Positions 22,998 through 30,975 are shown, counted from the stretch's first letter. The stretch is DNA of 35,762 nucleotides from Clostridia bacterium (GCA_017430145.1 JAFRNP010000175.1:1-35762), one strand, 5' to 3'. Translations and numbers: made by a program. Notes: generated from the letters alone by a model not told the origin.

Positions 22998-23834
22998 ATG
23001 GCATGGAATCCATCAGAGCGTGAACGGTATCGGGGCTGGCTGGTACTGCAGGAAAAAAGCCCGCATACCGTTCGCGCGTATCTCGGGCACGTTTCGTCGT
23101 TTGCGGCGGAGGTTGGCGCAGGCGAAGTAAGCCGGGAGGCGGTGCTCCGCTTCCGGGAGGGGCTTACACGGCGGGGGCGAAAGCCCACAAGCGTGAATGC
23201 GGCGCTGTGCGCGGTGAACAGCTATCTGAAGTATATAAACAAGCCCGAATGCCGCGTACGGCAGGTTAAGGCCCAGCGGCGTGTGTATCGGGAACCGGCG
23301 CGCACGCTGAACAGGGAGGAATACAAGCGCCTGGTGGCGGCGGCGCACAGGCTTGGGGACGCACGGATCGCGCTTATCATGCAGACACTGTGTTCCGCGG
23401 GGCTCAGGGTCAGCGAGCTGCGGTTTGTGACCGTGGAGGCGGCAGCCAGGGGCGAGGCAGCGGTGCGGTGCAAACGGAAAACGCGCGTTGTATTTCTGGT
23501 CCCGAAGCTCTGCAGGGCGCTTCTGGCGTACGCAAAAAAGCAGAAGATCACGTCCGGGCCGATCTTTGTCACCCGCGGGGGAAAACCGCTGGACCGCAGC
23601 AATATCTGGCGGCGGATGAAAACCCTGTGCGTCTCGGCGGAGGTGGCGCCCACCAAGGTGTTCCCGCACAATCTGCGGCGGCTGTTCGCCTGCAGCTTCT
23701 GGACGCAGGAGAAGGATATCGTAAAGCTTGCGGACCTGCTGGGCCACAGCAGCGTCAACACCACCCGTATTTACCTGCAGACCGACGGCGAGGACCACCG
23801 GCGCAAAATGGAGAAAATGCGGCTGGTGTGCTGA
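22998..23834 (+). CDS. Tyrosine recombinase (XerC/D- or phage-integrase-like)
   Basis: A 278-residue protein: N-terminal SAM-like core-binding domain (about 1-95; SPHTVRAYLGHVSSFAAEVG) and C-terminal catalytic domain with Arg137 (AGLRVSEL), His224-x2-Arg227 (PHNLRR), His250 (LGHSSVNTT) and nucleophile Tyr259. All five are present, so it should be active. No excisionase, phage or transfer genes are nearby, unlike for an integrase. It lies just left of a pair of inverted 30-bp palindromes (24308, 24541) flanking a promoter, so the likely job is site-specific inversion of that segment. It could instead be a remnant of a lost mobile element. GGAGG upstream of ATG 22998. Confidence 0.92.
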   Translation: MAWNPSERERYRGWLVLQEKSPHTVRAYLGHVSSFAAEVGAGEVSREAVLRFREGLTRRGRKPTSVNAALCAVNSYLKYINKPECRVRQVKAQRRVYREPARTLNREEYKRLVAAAHRLGDARIALIMQTLCSAGLRVSELRFVTVEAAARGEAAVRCKRKTRVVFLVPKLCRALLAYAKKQKITSGPIFVTRGGKPLDRSNIWRRMKTLCVSAEVAPTKVFPHNLRRLFACSFWTQEKDIVKLADLLGHSSVNTTRIYLQTDGEDHRRKMEKMRLVC

Positions 23835-23880
23835 GCGGCAGCGCTCCCCGAAAAAAAACAGAATAAAGCCGTGATTTATC

Positions 23881-23912
23881 AAAAAACCGCCTGTCTCAAA
23901 TGACAGCGGCGG
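23881..23912 (-). terminator. Leftward terminator behind the recombinase gene
   Basis: On the minus strand a stem of CCGC/GCGG plus CTGTC/GACAG (2-base bulge) is followed by TTTTTT (23886-23881). It would stop transcripts that leave the invertible segment leftwards before they run antisense into the recombinase gene. Confidence 0.6.
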
Positions 23913-23928
23913 CGGAATGTGGTATCAT
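23900..23928 (+). promoter_or_regulatory. Rightward extended -10 promoter after the recombinase gene
   Basis: ATGACA (23900-23905), 17-base spacer ending TGG, TATCAT (23923-23928). It points into the hairpin-rich stretch and the inverted sites, with no gene directly behind it. Confidence 0.5.
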
Positions 23929-23935
23929 ACCGTAA

Positions 23936-24307
23936 ACAATATAACTCAACTTTCCCACATAAAAAAGCACTTTAGCAGCAATAAGCCTGACCGTTTAGGG
24001 CAAAAGCCTATCCTTCCCCCTTATAGCACGGCGCACCTGTCGGAGCGTTAAGAAAATGTCCCGGCGGGACATTTTCAGCGCAGACCGACCGGGCTGTGCC
24101 CGGCGGGGCAACGCAAATCGGGTAATAGGAAACGTAGGTTCAGACGCGGCAGACATATCATATCCGCCGCAGGCGGCACAGATGATTACGGCTATCGCTA
24201 TTTGGTCCTGCCTTCGGCAGATATTCTATTCCTCGCCCGGAAGGGCATATACGGCGCAGGTGCGCCGCACTGCAAGGCTTTCCGCCATCGGGGAGGCGGA
24301 AAAACAA
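23936..24307. other. Hairpin-rich non-coding stretch between recombinase and left site
   Basis: No ORF with a ribosome site was found on either strand. The most regular element is a perfect 11-bp inverted repeat with a 3-base loop, GAAAATGTCCC / GGGACATTTTC (24052-24076). Several mini-hairpins of the CCGCC-gca-GGCGG and CTGCC-ttc-GGCAG kind follow to 24260. The stretch could encode a structured RNA transcribed from 23929 rightwards or from 24352 leftwards, or be decayed dispersed repeats. I recognise no known RNA family. Confidence 0.45.
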
Positions 24308-24337
24308 ATTACCACATAATCCGTATTATGTGGTAAT
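24308..24337 (+). repeat. Left inverted site of the putative invertible switch
   Basis: A palindrome with 13-bp arms, ATTACCACATAAT / ATTATGTGGTAAT, around an asymmetric CCGT core (24321-24324). The reverse complement matches the site at 24541-24570 at 25 of 30 positions, including the whole 16-bp centre. Confidence 0.85.
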
Positions 24338-24359
24338 CTGCCGAGTTTATAACGTACTT

Positions 24360-24388
24360 ATTCTAACATATCCATCAACTGTTTGCAA
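24360..24388 (-). promoter_or_regulatory. Extended -10 promoter inside the invertible segment (leftward as captured)
   Basis: Minus strand: -35 TTGCAA (24388-24383), 17-base spacer ending TGT, -10 TAGAAT (24365-24360). Both hexamers and the TGn extension match the sigma-A pattern well. I saw no comparable promoter on the plus strand of this segment. Confidence 0.75.
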
Positions 24389-24398
24389 GTATTTTCAC

Positions 24399-24484
24399 AA
24401 AAAAACCGGTAATCTGCGCGGTTTTTTTGCAAAAACAGCATACGAATCCGGACCTTTTTTACGACTGCGACAAAAAAGGTCTGG
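24399..24484. terminator. Two bidirectional terminator-like hairpins inside the segment
   Basis: AAAAAAACCG / CGGTTTTTTT (24399-24428), and CCGGACCTTTTTT / AAAAAAGGTCTGG with one G-U pair (24448-24484). They lie behind the promoter in either orientation, so they would insulate it from read-through of the rightward promoter at 23900. Confidence 0.65.
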
Positions 24485-24540
24485 GTTTCCGTTGTCCAAA
24501 CGCTGCGAAAAGCGGCCATGGGCCGTTATGCCGCGCGCGT

Positions 24541-24570
24541 TTTACAACATAATACGGATTATGTTGCAAA
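24541..24570 (-). repeat. Right inverted site of the putative invertible switch
   Basis: Centre CATAAT-ACGG-ATTATG (24548-24563), the exact reverse complement of the centre of the left site. The outer arms are diverged (CAAC / GTTG pairing instead of CCAC / GTGG). It lies 118 bases before the surface-gene start codon. Confidence 0.85.
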
Positions 24571-24687
24571 GGAGGGTAAGGTACTTCTTACAGGTGTGCG
24601 AAGCTGCGCGGGATATGACTGCCTGCGGCGTATTTTTTGTCGGCGCCGCGGCGTGTATGAAATATCTGAAAGGAGATTTTTTAGAAC

Positions 24688-27600
24688 ATGAAAGGATCCA
24701 AAAAAACCCTGTCCGTCATCCTTACGCTGGTAATGGTCCTTACGATGCTCCCCGCGATCTCGATCACCCTGACCGAACGCGCAAGGGCGGACGCCTGGGA
24801 CGGGACCTATACCGACGCGTCCGGTTTTTTAGAGAACATTTCCGCATTCGGTATCACGGATGAAAACGCCTTTGCCTATTTCGCGAAGACGGTGACCGCC
24901 GGCACCACCTACGCCGGCATGACCGTTTCGCTTGAAGCCGATCTGGATATGGGTAACGTGGACTTTGAGGGTATCGGCGAGACCGGGCACGCCTTTGAAG
25001 GGACCTTTGAGGGTAACGGACACACCATTTCCAACGTGAAAAACCCGAAGGCTGCGGCGGCGGGCCTCTTTAACGCGGTCGCCGGCGGCGCGGTGATCCA
25101 AAACCTGAACCTTGTAAACGTGCAGGTCACCGATACCGCAAACAGCAAGCACGCCGCCCTGATCGGCGGCGCGGTGGCAGGCTCGGTCGCAAGCACGCCG
25201 GTAAAGGTGCAAAACTGCACCGTCACCACGGCGGATATCAAGGGGATCGATAATACGGCGGCGCTGATCGGGTTCTGCTCCGCGCCCCTGACCGTGACCG
25301 ACTGCTCCGCGAGCGGCGTCACGGTCACCGCAACCGGCAAACAGATCGGCGGTATGGTCGGCTATCTGAATAAAGCTGCAACCTTTACAAACTGCTCCGC
25401 CAGCGGCGTCACCGTCACAGCCAACGGCGCATATGTAGGCGGCATAGTCGGTTATACTTATGACGTTACAACTTTTACCAATTGCTCTTTTAACGGTTCT
25501 GTATCCGCAAAAGGCATAGGTGTAGGCGGCATAGCTGGGTACGTTTGGCATTATGGCTGCACTTTTACGGATTGTATCACGTCCGGTTCCATCACATCCA
25601 CAGGTGCGCAAGTAGGTGGTATGGTAGGCGTTTTTTATGACGATGGAACGATTACATTCAGACGCTGTACGAACAATGCGAGAGTTCAGGGAAAAGAAGA
25701 AGTCGGTGGAATTGAAGGCTATTCCAAAGGACAAAGTAATTTCTACTATTGTACAAATAACGGTAATATAATCGGAACGACCATGACTGCTCAACCCGAA
25801 ATTAGTTCAGCAGCAGGTATTCTCGGCAACAACGAGGATGATGAGTTGGTGTTTGACCATTGTACAAATACCGGTGCGATTTCGGGCCATCGCGGCGTAG
25901 GTGGTATTTGCGGCGATACCGGCGGTGACGGTACCGCCAACTTCACCTATTGCTATAATATGGGCGACGTCAGTGATCCGGATGGACGTGCAGCCGGAAT
26001 CTGTGCATGGTCTCATACGGATGGCGTTGAAAAGTTTTATTACTGCATCAACTATGGATACATTTATTCCACAAGCTATTGTGCAGGTATTGTGAATACT
26101 TCAGAAAACGATACAGGAACAAAAGTAGATATTTATCGCTGCGCAAACTTTGGTAAGGTATATTCTTACACAGGATACGACATCGGCGGCATCGCGAGTG
26201 AAAACACGGGCACGACGAAAGAGAGCTTTAACGTTGGAGAAGTGTGCAGAGACAGCAATTCGAGCTATTCTGCCGGCGGTATTCAAGGCGGCGGTGGCAC
26301 GGTGATGTGGTGTTATAACGGCGGCAATATCCACACTGCTAACCATGTAGCGGGAATCGGCTGCTATGCGACTACCGTTACGGCCTCCTACAACTATGGC
26401 AACATTACCGGCGGCAAGCACTGCACCGGCCAGATCGTCGGCAGTCACCAAAGATATGACTCTGCTAGTCACCAGTATCTCTACCAAGGAACCGGCTATT
26501 ATCTCAACACCGCTTCGGGTACTGCATATTCCAACGCAACGTCAAGAACGTCTGCGCAATTGAAAACCGTTTATCTGGACACAGCAAACACGCCCTTTGT
26601 GCAGGATACCTGGAACGTGAATTCCGGTTACCCGATCCACCAGTGGTGGAGGGACGAATACTTTAAGTTCCCGATTCAGTTCATGGACGGGGACGAGACG
26701 GTAAAAGAACTGGAAACCTACGGTTACAACACCGCGATCACCTTGCCGGAGCCCTCCAAAGCCGGCTATTACTTTGACGGCTGGTACACCGAACCCGAGG
26801 GCGGCACAAAGATCGGCAACGCCGGCGATATTTTTACGGCAGGCGTTTCCGCGCCCACCGACACGGTCGCCCTGAAAACCGTAACCAGCGAGCATAAGCC
26901 CTACGTGGAGCCGGATACCATTACGTTCTACGCGCACTTTACCAAAAAATCCACCGCCGTCACGCTGGACGGCAACGGCGCGACCACGCCCGGTACCGCT
27001 TCGGTCACCGCGAATTATGACTGCGAGATGCCCGCGTACGCCAGCTCGCCGCAGAGAGCGGGCTATACCTTTGCGGGGTACTTCGACGACGCGCTTGCCG
27101 GCACGCAGTATTATAACGCGGACGGCACCTCCGCAAGAAACTGGGATAAGATAGACGAAGCCTATACCCTTTACGCCCACTGGCTTGTAAACGGCGACAC
27201 CCCGTTTACGGTGGAGCATTACTATATGACCACCGACGGCGAATGGAACGATTACCCCGACGTGACCGATACGACCAAGACCGGTGAAACCGACGCCGAC
27301 GTTCTGCACGCCGACCTTGCGAACACCCCCACGTGGTTTATCTACAACGCCGGCAAGTCCGGCGTCAAATCCACGATCAGCGGCGACGGCTCCACGGTGG
27401 TCAAGCTCTATTACGACCGCGAGAAGATCAACGTCACCTTTAAGAATTACGACGGCACGGTCATTGAAACAAAGCAGGTGTATTACGGCGCAAACGCCGC
27501 CGCCCCGGATATGGCGCAGTATCTGAAAAAGGATCTCAGCCAGCATTACCGCTTTGTTTCCTGGACCCCCTCGGACTATAACCCCATTACCACGGCGCCC

Positions 27601-30588
27601 GTCACCGTGACCGCGCAGTACGTGCCCGAGGAACACAACTGGGGAGAAAAGGTCTGGACCCGCCTTGCCACCTGTACCGACGGCGGCGAGTACACCATGA
27701 CCTGCGACGACTGCGGGCAGAACAAAACGGTTTCGCCCACCTCCACGGGCCACGACCTGCACTACGTGGACTGCGGCAACGGCACGCACCGCATCTACTG
27801 CACAAGGGGCGACTATGAGCTGTATGAGCCGCACACCTTTGTGGACGGCGTGTGCGTCTGCGGCGCGACGGAAAGCGCCGGCAGCCTGACCGTCACCTTT
27901 AAGGACTGGCAGGGCGAGGTGATCCAGACCATCACGAACGTACCGGCAGGTTCCACGCCCATGTACACCGGCGGCAACGCGGCGCTGAAACGCGAATCCA
28001 CCGCCGCCGCGGATTATGAGTTTGATAAATGGGTGCAGGAGGACGACAATACCAAGCTTTTGGGGCCGGTCGAAACGGATACCGTGTACGTGCCCGTGTA
28101 TACCGAAACCGCCCGCCTGTATACGGTCATTTTCCTGAACTGGAACGGCGACGTGCTGGCGGAGGAACAGGTCCCCTACGGCGCTTCCGCCTTGGCGCTG
28201 GCGCCGACGGCGACAAAAGAGGACGGCCGCCACACCTACGCGTTCACCGGCTGGCTGCCGGATCTCGGCAGCATCACCAAAACCACCTACGCCGTGGCGC
28301 AGTTTGAGGCCACCGACGCCGCCAACTGGACCGTGACCTTTCCCGACGGCGACGGCGCGACCCTGTACACGACGAAGGTCGCCGACGGCGAAGCCGCCGT
28401 GTACCCCTTCGACGCACCCGAAAAGGAAGGCTATACCTTCTACTGCTGGGATAAGGATCTCAGCCGGGTGCGCTACGACCTCACGGTCAACGCCCTGTTC
28501 GTGCCCGACGGCGGCGACATGGTGGGCGTCACCTTTGTAAACTACGACAACCGTTTCCTGAAAGCGGACGTGATCGCAAAGGGCGCCGACGCCGTTTACG
28601 ACCTTGCGGACCCCGTAAAACCCGAGGACGGCACGTACGCCTATACCTTTACCGGCTGGGACAACGCCCTTGAAAACGTGCAAGAGAACACCGTGTTCAC
28701 CGCGCAGTTTGAGGCGCACTCCGCGCATACCCACACCTTTGTCTACGTCCCGCAGCAGGACGCGGTCTGCGACGCGCCCGGCTTGCTGGCGCACTACGTC
28801 TGCGACGACTGCGGCAGGCTGTTTAACGGGGACTATAACGAGATTTCCGTAACGGATCTCACCATTCCCGCCCTGAACCACCGCAACAAGACCTACGTCG
28901 CGGCTGCCGCCGCCACCTGCGTGGCGCCCGGCGCCATCGCCCACTGGTATTGCCCCGACTGCGGAAAGCGCGCGGTCGACGAAGCCTTCGGCAGCGTTGT
29001 GGAGGACGTATCGACCTCCATTGACCTTGTCAACGGCCACCGCTGGGCGGCGATCACCTACGCTTGGAGCGACGATTACGCCTTCGTCACCGCCACCCGC
29101 GCCTGCCTTTTGGACGCGGACCACAACGTGACCGAAACGGTAGAGACGACCTATGCGGAGGTCACGCCCGCCACGCTTACCGCCAACGGCGAGGGCAAAT
29201 ACACCGCCGCGTTTACAAACCCGATCTTTACAGCGCAGACCCAGACCGTGGAGATCCCGAACCTGGATCCCGACTGGTACGCCCCCACCTATGCATGGAG
29301 CGACGATTATGCGACCTGCACCGCCACGCGCGTCAACCGCATCGATCCCGAGATCAAAGAGACCGAGACGGCGGACGGCGTTTACGGCGTGATCCGTGAA
29401 GCCGCCTGCGGCGCCGCGGGCGAAGCCGCCTACACGGCGACCTTTGAAAATCCGGTATTTGCGGCGCAGACCCATTCGGTAATCCTTGACGCCCTTACGC
29501 ACAGCTACTCCGCGCCCGTTTACACATGGAGCGACGACCACAAAACGGTGACCGCCACCATGACCTGTGAAAACTGCGGCGACGTGGTCACCGAGACCGT
29601 CACGGCGACCGAAACGGTGATTACCCCCGCCACCGTGGAAGCCGAGGGCGAATCGACCTTTACCGCCGTATTTACGAACCCTGCGTTTGAGACGCAAACG
29701 GTTACCGTGCCGACCGAAAAGCTCGATCCGGCGTGGGGCGAGACGACCTACGTCTGGAACGAGGACCACACCGAATGCACCGCCACGCGCGTCAGCACCA
29801 CCGACCCGACCGTTTCCGAAACCGAGACCGCAACGGCCTCCTATGAGGTAACGCTTGCGCCTACCTGCCACAGCAAGGGCCTGGGCGTATACACCGTTAC
29901 GTTCGCAAATACCGGCCTCGGCTCCGCCGCTTACACGGTGGAGATCCCGGCGACCGGCGCGCACGTCTGGGGGACCGACGTCACCTATACCTGGAACGCG
30001 GACCACACCCTGTGCACGGCGACCGTCCACTGCGTAAACGAGGGCTGCCCCGCGACGCTCTCCGAGACCGCCGCCGCCACCTACGTGGATACCACCCCCG
30101 CCACCGAGACCACGGAGGGCGTGCGAGAGTACACCGTGACCTTTGAGGACGAACGCTTCGGCACGCATACCTACGTCGGCGTCGCCCCGGTGCTGCCGCA
30201 CGGTTACGGCGAGGTAATCACAAAGCACGTCAAGTTCGTCGCCTTCCCGCGCATGCACTACCGCATCGACGACGAGGGCGGACAGTATTTCGACGTGTAC
30301 AACTCCACCACCGTGGAGTGGGTCTCCGCGCGCCCGCTGCGCTTCAAGGTGATGCGCAACCAGAACTTTGCCTTTGACGACGCGGTCATCTACATGAACG
30401 GCGTGGAGCTTCAGAAGGATCCGGACGGCTGGTACACGCTGCCGAAGAACGCGGATTCCGTTACGATCTCCGCCGCCGGTTACGTGAACGACGCCGCTTC
30501 CTCTACCGGCAAAAAATCGATCTGGGATACGATCCTGCAGCTTCTCAACCGCATCATTTCGATCTTCAAGGCGATCGGCAAAAAATAA
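24688..30588 (+). CDS. Giant secreted multidomain surface protein (GLUG-like and InlB/Flg_new-type repeats)
   Basis: 1966 residues. A signal peptide (KKTLSVILTLVMVLTMLPAIS, cleavage near 35) starts it. Residues ~60-600 hold about a dozen GLUG-like repeats (GGMVGY, GGIVGY, GGIAGY, GGICGD) with paired cysteines (TNCSASG, YYCTNNG), predicting a beta-solenoid. Residues ~660-1345 hold Listeria-Bacteroides/InlB-B-type repeats (GYYFDGWYTEPEGG, VTFKNYDGTVIE, FLNWNGDVLAEE). CxxC modules lie near 1006, 1372 and 1420 (CDDCG, CPDCG). From ~1452 come five repeats of about 75 residues beginning YxWSDDxxxxTAT and containing FTNPxFxxQT. No LPXTG or SLH domain; it ends in an amphipathic tail (IWDTILQLLNRIISIFKAIG). 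Likely an adhesin or surface layer component. AAAGGAG lies 12 bases before ATG. Bases ~25425-26590 are visibly AT-richer than the rest. Confidence 0.9.
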   Translation: MKGSKKTLSVILTLVMVLTMLPAISITLTERARADAWDGTYTDASGFLENISAFGITDENAFAYFAKTVTAGTTYAGMTVSLEADLDMGNVDFEGIGETGHAFEGTFEGNGHTISNVKNPKAAAAGLFNAVAGGAVIQNLNLVNVQVTDTANSKHAALIGGAVAGSVASTPVKVQNCTVTTADIKGIDNTAALIGFCSAPLTVTDCSASGVTVTATGKQIGGMVGYLNKAATFTNCSASGVTVTANGAYVGGIVGYTYDVTTFTNCSFNGSVSAKGIGVGGIAGYVWHYGCTFTDCITSGSITSTGAQVGGMVGVFYDDGTITFRRCTNNARVQGKEEVGGIEGYSKGQSNFYYCTNNGNIIGTTMTAQPEISSAAGILGNNEDDELVFDHCTNTGAISGHRGVGGICGDTGGDGTANFTYCYNMGDVSDPDGRAAGICAWSHTDGVEKFYYCINYGYIYSTSYCAGIVNTSENDTGTKVDIYRCANFGKVYSYTGYDIGGIASENTGTTKESFNVGEVCRDSNSSYSAGGIQGGGGTVMWCYNGGNIHTANHVAGIGCYATTVTASYNYGNITGGKHCTGQIVGSHQRYDSASHQYLYQGTGYYLNTASGTAYSNATSRTSAQLKTVYLDTANTPFVQDTWNVNSGYPIHQWWRDEYFKFPIQFMDGDETVKELETYGYNTAITLPEPSKAGYYFDGWYTEPEGGTKIGNAGDIFTAGVSAPTDTVALKTVTSEHKPYVEPDTITFYAHFTKKSTAVTLDGNGATTPGTASVTANYDCEMPAYASSPQRAGYTFAGYFDDALAGTQYYNADGTSARNWDKIDEAYTLYAHWLVNGDTPFTVEHYYMTTDGEWNDYPDVTDTTKTGETDADVLHADLANTPTWFIYNAGKSGVKSTISGDGSTVVKLYYDREKINVTFKNYDGTVIETKQVYYGANAAAPDMAQYLKKDLSQHYRFVSWTPSDYNPITTAPVTVTAQYVPEEHNWGEKVWTRLATCTDGGEYTMTCDDCGQNKTVSPTSTGHDLHYVDCGNGTHRIYCTRGDYELYEPHTFVDGVCVCGATESAGSLTVTFKDWQGEVIQTITNVPAGSTPMYTGGNAALKRESTAAADYEFDKWVQEDDNTKLLGPVETDTVYVPVYTETARLYTVIFLNWNGDVLAEEQVPYGASALALAPTATKEDGRHTYAFTGWLPDLGSITKTTYAVAQFEATDAANWTVTFPDGDGATLYTTKVADGEAAVYPFDAPEKEGYTFYCWDKDLSRVRYDLTVNALFVPDGGDMVGVTFVNYDNRFLKADVIAKGADAVYDLADPVKPEDGTYAYTFTGWDNALENVQENTVFTAQFEAHSAHTHTFVYVPQQDAVCDAPGLLAHYVCDDCGRLFNGDYNEISVTDLTIPALNHRNKTYVAAAAATCVAPGAIAHWYCPDCGKRAVDEAFGSVVEDVSTSIDLVNGHRWAAITYAWSDDYAFVTATRACLLDADHNVTETVETTYAEVTPATLTANGEGKYTAAFTNPIFTAQTQTVEIPNLDPDWYAPTYAWSDDYATCTATRVNRIDPEIKETETADGVYGVIREAACGAAGEAAYTATFENPVFAAQTHSVILDALTHSYSAPVYTWSDDHKTVTATMTCENCGDVVTETVTATETVITPATVEAEGESTFTAVFTNPAFETQTVTVPTEKLDPAWGETTYVWNEDHTECTATRVSTTDPTVSETETATASYEVTLAPTCHSKGLGVYTVTFANTGLGSAAYTVEIPATGAHVWGTDVTYTWNADHTLCTATVHCVNEGCPATLSETAAATYVDTTPATETTEGVREYTVTFEDERFGTHTYVGVAPVLPHGYGEVITKHVKFVAFPRMHYRIDDEGGQYFDVYNSTTVEWVSARPLRFKVMRNQNFAFDDAVIYMNGVELQKDPDGWYTLPKNADSVTISAAGYVNDAASSTGKKSIWDTILQLLNRIISIFKAIGKK

Positions 30589-30635
30589 GCGGCTGTCAGC
30601 TTCCTATATCCTCTTTTCTCCGGCGTCTCGCCGGT

Positions 30636-30663
30636 CCCCTCCCGCGTGCAAGCGCGGGAGGGG
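30636..30663. repeat. Perfect GC-rich palindrome after the surface gene
   Basis: CCCCTCCCGCG (30636-30646) / CGCGGGAGGGG (30653-30663). There is no T-tract on either side, so it may be a dispersed palindrome, or the 3' end of the surface-protein mRNA protected by a stem. Confidence 0.7.
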
Positions 30664-30685
30664 AAATATTTACTTGCGCTGAGGG

Positions 30686-30807
30686 TTTAAAGCCTTCCCC
30701 GAGGGGGGAAGGTGGCGCGGCGTAAGCTGTGACGGATGAGGGGTATAAATAACACGGCGCAAGCCGTGCACCAAACAAGCCTTCCCCCCTCGGGTGAAGG
30801 CTTTAAA
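30686..30807. repeat. 122-bp inverted-repeat element (dispersed GAGGGGGGAAGG type)
   Basis: TTTAAAGCCTTC-CCCGAGGGGGGAAGG at 30686-30711 is inverted at 30780-30807 with a single base difference in length. The interior has CACGGC-gcaa-GCCGTG and GACGGATGAGGGG. The GGGGAAGGTGGC...GACGGATGAGGGG type is a familiar dispersed intergenic repeat in Clostridia genomes. No coding capacity. Confidence 0.75.
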
Positions 30808-30906
30808 ACGTCGCTTTAAGTTGCTGACGCTGCTCCTCCAAGAAGGCTTAAAAAACGTAAAAAATTACCCGAAAAGACAAAAAAAAGATGCAATCCGCCG
30901 GAAATA

Positions 30907-30915
30907 TGTTATAAT
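30907..30915 (+). promoter_or_regulatory. Extended -10 promoter of the second metallophosphoesterase
   Basis: TGT-TATAAT (30907-30915) with no good -35. It lies 61 bases before the start codon. Confidence 0.55.
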
Positions 30916-30975
30916 AAAATTGCGACGGCCATTTCCCGCGCGTGTTTTTGCATGTATTGAAAGCAGGTGTTTACT

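Larger units (their letters stand above)
24338..24540. other. Putative invertible promoter segment (203 bp)
   Basis: A segment bounded by inverted sites, adjacent to a tyrosine recombinase gene on the left and the giant surface-protein gene on the right. It carries one good promoter (24360-24388, pointing left here) and two terminator-like hairpins, and no gene. In this orientation nothing in the segment drives the surface gene. Inversion about the two cores would place the -10 near 24513-24518, pointing right, about 165 bases before the start codon. Confidence 0.65.

Noticed and set aside
24052-24076. Perfect inverted repeat as a third recombination site
   Set aside because: Its sequence (GAAAATGTCCC arms) is unrelated to the CATAATCCGTATTATG sites and it has no partner copy.
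23936-24307. Known structured RNA (6S, tmRNA, RNase P, SRP, riboswitch)
   Set aside because: I could not match any conserved core of these families by eye. It is kept only as an unexplained hairpin-rich stretch.
24330-24863. 177-codon open frame across the switch region
   Set aside because: It crosses the right site and the surface-gene start in another frame, has no ribosome site, and its composition is not protein-like.
26542-30258. 1238-codon open frame on the minus strand
   Set aside because: Fully antisense to the surface gene. Its product is a low-complexity Gly/Arg/Val sequence produced by the strong GC third-position bias, with no ribosome site, promoter or recognisable domain.
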